A stretch of 9,354 nt of DNA from assembly GCA_002506875.1 (NCBI GenBank), contig DAYJ01000085.1, positions 6,015 through 15,368 of the forward strand. The letters are read 5' to 3'. A program made the position numbers and the translations under genes. Under the pieces are notes generated by a model, which was not told where the DNA came from, did no database searches, and saw only the letters and a program-made list of their open reading frames with translations. Below are positions 5,601-9,354 of this stretch, one piece after another; position 1 is the stretch's first letter; every line of letters starts with the position of its first letter. The DNA is from Euryarchaeota archaeon UBA40 (lineage in GTDB: Archaea > Thermoplasmatota > Poseidoniia > Poseidoniales > Thalassarchaeaceae).

Positions 5601-7211
5601 TTGTGGGGCATGTTCCTATTATTGCCTGATGCACTGGGTGGCCTTGACCATCTTCTTTGGATGTCGGGTGGGGCTTTACTGATTCTCACCCTTCACTTAC
5701 CTATCCGTTGGATCTTCATTCGCCTTCTGCCATCTAGAGCTGAATTCCTATCAATTGCTCGCACAGGTAAGGAATGGTCATACATTATTGCGTCAACCAT
5801 AATTGGTGTATTGATGCCCATCTGGGTTCTAGTCGATGGACCAATACGTTCTGGAATGGAGCCTTCCGACCTCTCGCTAATTGCATCGGGGATATTCATG
5901 GTCATCGGTTCAGTGATGCTTGCTGGATCCCTGGGGCCAATCTTTGTCAGCGCCCTTTCTCGTCGTTTGTTCAAATCGAGGCCTAGATATTCCGCAATGG
6001 CGCACCTCGCCCTTTCGTATCCACAGGCTCAAGGGGGGCGTACGTTACTCACGATGGGCACCTACAGTGTCGTAGTGTTTGCCTTAATCGTCCTATCAGG
6101 TTACAGTGCATCCTTCGGAGGTTACATCGAGGATATTGGTGAGGATGCACGTGGTGAATATGACATCGTCATCGTGGGGGCTGGACAAGGGCTAGATGTA
6201 TCGGTGATGGAGGCTTGGTCCAACCAGGATATGGCCCGCAACGGTATTTCGTCGTACTCTCAACTTGAAGTCGGGACAGGTATCCTCACTGCTGATGATG
6301 TAGCACCTCGGTATACTTTGGTGCGTGGTTTTGATACTTCGTTCATCGACGGTGGTGCCTTGCCTTTGAGTGATTGGGATTCTTCCATCGCTGCGGATCA
6401 GAGAGGAGTATGGCTTGCAGTCCTTTCTGATCCATCTCTTGCCATAGTAGATGCTTCAGTGGCGAAGGAGACCTACACTTCATTGGGCGGTCTTACTCAA
6501 TCTGGTTTAGGATTAGGTATTGGCTCTTCCATCGATTTACGTGATCCACAACGTTCTATGCTTCACACGGAGGTACGTATTGTCGGTGTCCTTGATGATG
6601 ACGCATCTCTTCTAATGTCAGGGGTTCTTATTCGCGAGGATTCAACTGTATCCTTGTTGAGTTCTACGAATCCTATGGTTTGGATTGATGTGCAGAATGA
6701 TGAGGAATCCGTGTTTATTGCAGAATCATTGCAAGGTGAACTCGGAGCAGATGGTGCCACAGTTCTCGTAGTGGAGGAACTCTTTGATCAAATTCGAATC
6801 ATTCTTGTTTCTCTATTAGGTCTTGTGCGCGCTTTCCTTGCAATCGGTCTACTAGTCGGAATCATTGGATTAGCTGTTGTAACAAATCGGTCTCTGAAGC
6901 AACGAAACATGCAGATTGGCGTAATGCGCGCCATTGGGTTTCAGCCGCGCGAGGTCTTCATGACCTTCGGATTGGAGGTTCTCTGGACGAGTGGAGTAGG
7001 TGTTATTTCAGGAGGAATCGTTGGATTCCTTCTCCATTGGTTACTACATAAGATGATATTTGCTAATGGTGGAGGTGCCTTTGTGATACCTATTCTTGAG
7101 TTTGTTATGATTCCCCTGTTTGCGATATTATTCTCTTTGATTGCAACGTCCCCTTCCTTGCTAAGAAGTACTAAATTACCCCCTCATTCAGTGATAAGGT
7201 CAATGATATGA
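2691..7211 (+). CDS. Giant fused FtsX/MacB-type ABC permease with propeller-like external insert
   Basis: This 1506-residue permease contains two FtsX/MacB units in one chain. After two N-terminal helices (about 10-28, 33-50), the first unit has an AFRDATARRRS entry and helix (73-95). A very large extracytoplasmic domain (about 96-808) follows, then three helices (about 809-834, 867-900, 910-934) containing the FtsX signature DWGILRAIGGSSNDI. A linker of four extra helices (about 955-979, 989-1011, 1030-1049, 1061-1089) leads to the second unit. That unit has a helix at 1118-1146, a smaller external domain (about 1147-1367), and helices at 1368-1400, 1430-1454 and 1464-1488 with the matching signature IGVMRAIGFQPREVF. 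This gives about 14 helices in total. Fused FtsX permeases are usually near 800-900 residues, and most of the excess is an insert at 366-645. I chose ATG 2691, preceded by GGAGGAGGAG, over ATG 2658, which lies inside the ATPase gene. Partner: the ATPase immediately upstream. Substrate unknown. Confidence 0.92.
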   Translation: MSRVRTLAPWLLECLVAAALAAYLLITQSRVSLWLLAVSIHVVLRVIIHASLSSRIRMLASIAFRDATARRRSIAIVFFGLMLGSAVITSSFAVGDSFDATLEDRLVSSLGQTDWVIEGTDPISGMPVMMNQVRIQQALDTLLSDPLVDGVGIELHTPASAIRIDGSKVDPSAVWLAPDLSARSDGPWYTPSSGWSPLIDADGIGNEPAFVNQAFADSMGLEIGESVDLSWTVILDGETSRQSQRFEIIEVLPSTGIGWPVAVQPLLITDIDRAQVLRNLTGIITRAVVSGQGGVMDGYAHEEVEGLIENAFSDSMIGEDSGFLWSSAGPGEATILSRTSAGGLLQSGDVGGIDSSLTGVSLGLSSRSIAILPIGDVFLDDDRLTILPGSEVLGVYPVGPLESSEVAIITDEGIVKIGSDDEVSIEMIDGIEKSFSSTHFYDGSAIHSIASVNWNPTGALILPPTSGPFSMIVSDTAYASFTIAGSAHLVRYDGLNWVPIPVDLTGSVDSSILATDGEIAAVLYSGIFGSHVCKVVSNTTVCIDSGSSNTITVIDGNVLLHGPNGVGVWVDGQGLVQSSLDADSVLGLTSAGVVVDNGTLLVPGANGSSLIDGPSLPPNSDGRFVLIHDETLLASTPLGIVSTSPYRANRPFLFDGHEIGLGIRVPTLLIAEDGELEFGDSDLRLRSDFIDNSSYLEVEKHLSKDRHLLNISEGTITVSDLLLYDSELESIESAVLGAITMEAAERILGTGVPRTSILVELPLDPILAAQVIDALDDWADARADISSSDVSIVSVKSEAVLSIEGAGESFSILFLTFGTFIIAAGAMLIVNLQVISADDRKRDWGILRAIGGSSNDIGWIIRIEGVMLAAPASLFGAFSGLIVAGVMMGALDAFFIASFGVGFSFAWEWSSVIIGATAGFLLSTLTLSLTALFLSRKDVLSNLRGIPSSTASSGLWEVLLTLMTGAASIALWGMFLLLPDALGGLDHLLWMSGGALLILTLHLPIRWIFIRLLPSRAEFLSIARTGKEWSYIIASTIIGVLMPIWVLVDGPIRSGMEPSDLSLIASGIFMVIGSVMLAGSLGPIFVSALSRRLFKSRPRYSAMAHLALSYPQAQGGRTLLTMGTYSVVVFALIVLSGYSASFGGYIEDIGEDARGEYDIVIVGAGQGLDVSVMEAWSNQDMARNGISSYSQLEVGTGILTADDVAPRYTLVRGFDTSFIDGGALPLSDWDSSIAADQRGVWLAVLSDPSLAIVDASVAKETYTSLGGLTQSGLGLGIGSSIDLRDPQRSMLHTEVRIVGVLDDDASLLMSGVLIREDSTVSLLSSTNPMVWIDVQNDEESVFIAESLQGELGADGATVLVVEELFDQIRIILVSLLGLVRAFLAIGLLVGIIGLAVVTNRSLKQRNMQIGVMRAIGFQPREVFMTFGLEVLWTSGVGVISGGIVGFLLHWLLHKMIFANGGGAFVIPILEFVMIPLFAILFSLIATSPSLLRSTKLPPHSVIRSMI
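3783..4625 (+). other. Propeller-like insert inside the first external domain of the permease
   Basis: Permease residues 366-645 break the MacB-type periplasmic domain. They consist of successive beta-rich units of about 35-45 residues, such as SSEVAIITDEGIVKIG, FSMIVSDTAYASFTI, SSILATDGEIAAVLYSG, NTITVIDGNVLLHGPNGVGV and GRFVLIHDETLLASTPLGIV. Each unit follows a hydrophobic strand, an Asp/Gly turn and a second strand. VNWNPTGALIL resembles the W-x-P-x-G turn of WD40/TolB-like blades. Six to seven blades would fit the length. Cys533 and Cys542 lie nine residues apart and could form a disulfide in a hairpin; the only other cysteine I see in the protein is Cys14, in the first helix. The fold assignment is inference from pattern, not from a search. 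Confidence 0.5.
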
Positions 7212-7302
7212 CGTCACGTTTATCGAAAATCACACAAATGAAACGCTCTAATCAAGAAAAACGGTACTTTTCAAACATCATTTCCTATCGTTCCGCCCCA
7301 AT

Positions 7303-7312
7303 TGTATATATA
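7303..7312 (+). promoter_or_regulatory. Strong archaeal TATA box for the secreted-protein gene
   Basis: TGTATATATA gives a near-ideal TATA element (TATATATA at 7305-7312) in the 146-base gap after the permease stop. Its centre predicts a transcription start near 7335, leaving a leader of about 20-25 bases before the ATG at 7358. Upstream bases 7212-7302 hold no gene. They contain short T-runs (TTTT at 7268-7271 and TTTCCT near 7281) that could terminate the permease transcript. I see no clear BRE or operator. Confidence 0.7.
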
Positions 7313-7344
7313 GAGATGATACTCCTAAGCAGCGCTTGACCAAT

Positions 7345-7350
7345 GGGGGT
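7345..7350 (+). promoter_or_regulatory. Shine-Dalgarno-like GGGGGT that favours the start at 7358
   Basis: GGGGGT lies 7 bases before the ATG at 7358. The two other in-frame ATGs (7343 and 7352) overlap it or lie too close to it to use it. Together with the MKK beginning of a classical signal peptide, this favours 7358. Confidence 0.45.
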
Positions 7351-7357
7351 CATGACT

Positions 7358-9354
7358 ATGAAGAAGACGCTATCGTTGATGATGATTGCACTAATGATTG
7401 CAAGCACGCTGTTGTATATTGTGCCTGATGAACTGAATGAAGAGAGTAAGTCGGCAGACGCCGGCCGCTCAGGCACGTATGAGATAAAACTCCACGATGT
7501 TACATCTCCTCGCGAGACGTACGTTGATGCCTTTTCCGGCGACGCTCGGAACCAAATTGAGGCTGGCACGGATGTAAAATTCGTTCTTGTAATCCTCAAT
7601 GATGGCGATGAGTTAGTCGAAAATCTGAATGTTCAGGTTGATGTTATTGCTAATGCAGACGGAGCAAATCCGATTCGAGTTGCTGGTACTGACGCTAATT
7701 CCGGTGGCGACGAGGCCATTGGTCTGACTCAATTCGGTGCCGCTTACGACAATCTTTCCGCAGGCGACTACCTCGCTAACGGAGCATACACTGTCCGTGA
7801 TTCCCAAGGCGCTGACCTTGTCTGGACTCCCTCAAACGCTGGAACTTACAGGATCCGCGTTACTCTAGAGGATACCACTAGCCAAGACACCGATCTCACC
7901 AACAACCAGATGGAATTCGATGTCACAGTCGTCGACTGGAGTGATATCGGTGTATCCATCTGCTGGCTTGACGGCAACGAATGCCACGCTGATGAGCAAG
8001 CTGCTAGGACACAGGCAGTTAGTGCTGGAAACGCTGCCCCATTCAGAGTTTCCATCTCCGCACACAGCAGTGTCGATGACTGGCAGGCTCGCGAGGCTAA
8101 GATGAGCGTGTCTTTCTCCGGTTCCTTCGATGGAACAATGTCCACAGTCGATGATCCTCTGAACCCTGGAAGTCAGGCTACAATCGCCTCGTTCCAAGGT
8201 AACAGTCCAGAATACACTCTTGGTAACAGTACCACTGGAGTCGAGGTCTGGCACAATGTCTCAGACATCGAGCAGACTTCTGACAACGGTGCACACCCTA
8301 ACCCGTGCCCAGCTAATACTAACCCCTGCCTTCAGACCCGTATGTTGGTAGATTCAGGGCAGACATTCTCCATTGATGGATACATGGTTGCTGACACAGA
8401 TTCCACCTCTGGATTCTCTGCATTCAGTGTGTCCGTCCAATTCGATGGACACACGATTTACACTGGGGAGGCTCTCGATGAGTCCTCTAACGATACCCAA
8501 GGTTCGACACTTGTCAACTATGAGTCGATTTCTGAGATTGATGATCGTGCAGGGAACAACTTCGGTTCTATCACTGGAACCTTTGGTGTCTTCCACAACA
8601 TCCGTATGCAGAGCCTCACACTCGGCGATGATGGTGTCTTCGGAGGCGTCCTTAACGTCGGCCAGCAGTGGCTCAAGGCTTCCGTTCTACACGACGGTTC
8701 TGACCAGACTAACACCTACGACTGGAACGTTACTTTCCAGGTCACTGATCCAGATGGCAACATGATGGAGTACTGGGCAGACGAGTGTACGATGATGGAA
8801 GGCGAGGAAGCATACTCGCACAAGCTCCTAGGTGTCGATGACTCTGGCATGGAGGGCGCTACCATGGAGGGTATTGCCTGCATCCAAGTATTCATCACTC
8901 CGGGGGATCACAGCATCCGTGCTGTAGCAAACTTCCTTGATACCACTCGAACTGAGTTGACTGCATCTGACAATCAGCGCGCGACTCAGATTGAAGGTAT
9001 CAATGATATTCCTAACGTGGACATCCGCCTAGGTGATCTCATGAACGATCCACCAGTTGTTGGCGACCCTCTGTCCTTTGAAGCACGTGCTTCTGACTCA
9101 GAGACTGAAGATCCAGCCATGCTTTCCTACGCATGGCAACTCTCTGGAGGTACTCGCGCAGAGGTCGACATAGACACCTGCATGGAGGGTGTAGGGATGA
9201 CGATGTGTAACCTTGATTTCACTGACTTTATGTGGATTGGAGGAAACTCAGTCAAGTTGATTGTTTGTGATGAATTTGGCGCTTGCGGTGAAGACATCGA
9301 GCAGATTAACGTATGGAACCGCTTTGGTCCTCAGGAATACACTGGCGGGGAAGG
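7358..9354 (+). CDS. Large secreted protein with CARDB-like and PKD/Ig-like domains, 3' end outside window
   Basis: An open frame runs without a stop from 7358 to the window edge (665 residues seen). Residues 1-20 (MKKTLSLMMIALMIASTLLY) form a Sec-type signal peptide: Lys-Lys, then a hydrophobic core, with no twin-arginine. Residues about 37-192 resemble a CARDB/invasin-type beta-sandwich: an early stretch KFVLVILNDGDELVENLNV and an ending TDLTNNQMEFDVTVV. Residues about 195-375 form a second beta-rich unit. Residues about 408-547 look like another CARDB-like unit ending SDNQRATQI. From about 548 a PKD/Ig-like segment begins (NDPPVVGDPLSFEARASD, then LSYAWQLSGG). The protein is acidic and Asn/Asp/Ser/Thr-rich, with several N-x-S/T sites, as expected for an archaeal surface protein. 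Ten cysteines come in pairs. It has its own promoter and C-ending codons (AAC, GAC, TAC, TTC) more often than the permease gene, which hints at high expression. Function unknown: adhesin, S-layer-associated protein and anchor for a C-terminal enzyme are all possible. Confidence 0.85.
   Translation, partial: MKKTLSLMMIALMIASTLLYIVPDELNEESKSADAGRSGTYEIKLHDVTSPRETYVDAFSGDARNQIEAGTDVKFVLVILNDGDELVENLNVQVDVIANADGANPIRVAGTDANSGGDEAIGLTQFGAAYDNLSAGDYLANGAYTVRDSQGADLVWTPSNAGTYRIRVTLEDTTSQDTDLTNNQMEFDVTVVDWSDIGVSICWLDGNECHADEQAARTQAVSAGNAAPFRVSISAHSSVDDWQAREAKMSVSFSGSFDGTMSTVDDPLNPGSQATIASFQGNSPEYTLGNSTTGVEVWHNVSDIEQTSDNGAHPNPCPANTNPCLQTRMLVDSGQTFSIDGYMVADTDSTSGFSAFSVSVQFDGHTIYTGEALDESSNDTQGSTLVNYESISEIDDRAGNNFGSITGTFGVFHNIRMQSLTLGDDGVFGGVLNVGQQWLKASVLHDGSDQTNTYDWNVTFQVTDPDGNMMEYWADECTMMEGEEAYSHKLLGVDDSGMEGATMEGIACIQVFITPGDHSIRAVANFLDTTRTELTASDNQRATQIEGINDIPNVDIRLGDLMNDPPVVGDPLSFEARASDSETEDPAMLSYAWQLSGGTRAEVDIDTCMEGVGMTMCNLDFTDFMWIGGNSVKLIVCDEFGACGEDIEQINVWNRFGPQEYTGGE

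Noticed and set aside
4772..5689. 305-codon open frame on the minus strand inside the permease gene
   Set aside because: It is antisense to well-supported FtsX helices, rich in Arg/Ser/Pro/Ala without recognisable domains, and is the expected shadow of a long membrane-protein gene.
7209..7216. Perfect palindrome TGACGTCA at the permease stop codon
   Set aside because: Eight bases are expected by chance at this scale; it is far from the TATA box at 7303 and has no second copy in the gap.
7846..8254. Overlapping minus-strand frames of 99 and 129 codons
   Set aside because: They lie opposite the continuous secreted-protein frame that runs from 7358 to the window end, and show no domain of their own.

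Overview
The window reads as archaeal DNA, most likely from an uncultivated marine Thermoplasmatota lineage such as Marine Group II/Poseidoniales. The domain-level call rests on several things seen in the sequence: a tRNA-Glu of archaeal form, the short archaeal Nob1 (PIN domain plus zinc ribbon), a good archaeal TATA box (TATATATA) in front of the last gene, and mixed use of Shine-Dalgarno sites and short leaders. The group-level call is inference from gene content, in particular a huge MacB/FtsX-type permease and a long secreted protein with CARDB/PKD-like domains.

Layout. Bases 1-65 hold most of a tRNA-Glu(UUC) on the minus strand, cut by the window edge. A DedA/VTT-family membrane protein (99-707, minus) lies just upstream of it. 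A roughly 100-base divergent spacer separates it from nob1 (804-1307, plus), the endonuclease for 16S rRNA 3'-end maturation. nob1 converges with tatA (1321-1608, minus), the pore-forming subunit of twin-arginine export. tatA is preceded on the same strand by a MoaD/ThiS/SAMP-like ubiquitin-fold protein (1673-1924) ending in Gly-Gly. Between these two is a perfect 11-base direct repeat with a 12-base period, which also falls inside a 15-codon mini-ORF coupled to the moaD stop.

A divergent promoter region (1925-1998) leads to a two-gene plus-strand operon. It encodes a LolD/MacB-type ABC ATPase (1999-2685) and, 5 bases later, a 1506-residue FtsX-type permease (2691-7211). The permease contains both halves of a permease pair in one chain. 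Its first extracytoplasmic domain carries an insertion of about 280 residues that looks like a beta-propeller. This is the most unusual object in the window.

The last gene (7358 to beyond 9354) has its own strong TATA box and encodes a secreted, acidic, multi-domain protein with a Sec-type signal peptide, CARDB-like and PKD/Ig-like segments and ten closely paired cysteines. It has no stop inside the window.

Functionally, the right-hand three quarters is devoted to the cell envelope: a mechanotransmission-type ABC system with an elaborate external sensor or binding domain, followed by a large exported surface protein. The left part is housekeeping (tRNA, rRNA processing, Tat export, sulfur carrier or ubiquitin-like protein). 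Every stretch longer than 130 bases is accounted for, and no insertion sequence, CRISPR array or rRNA is visible.
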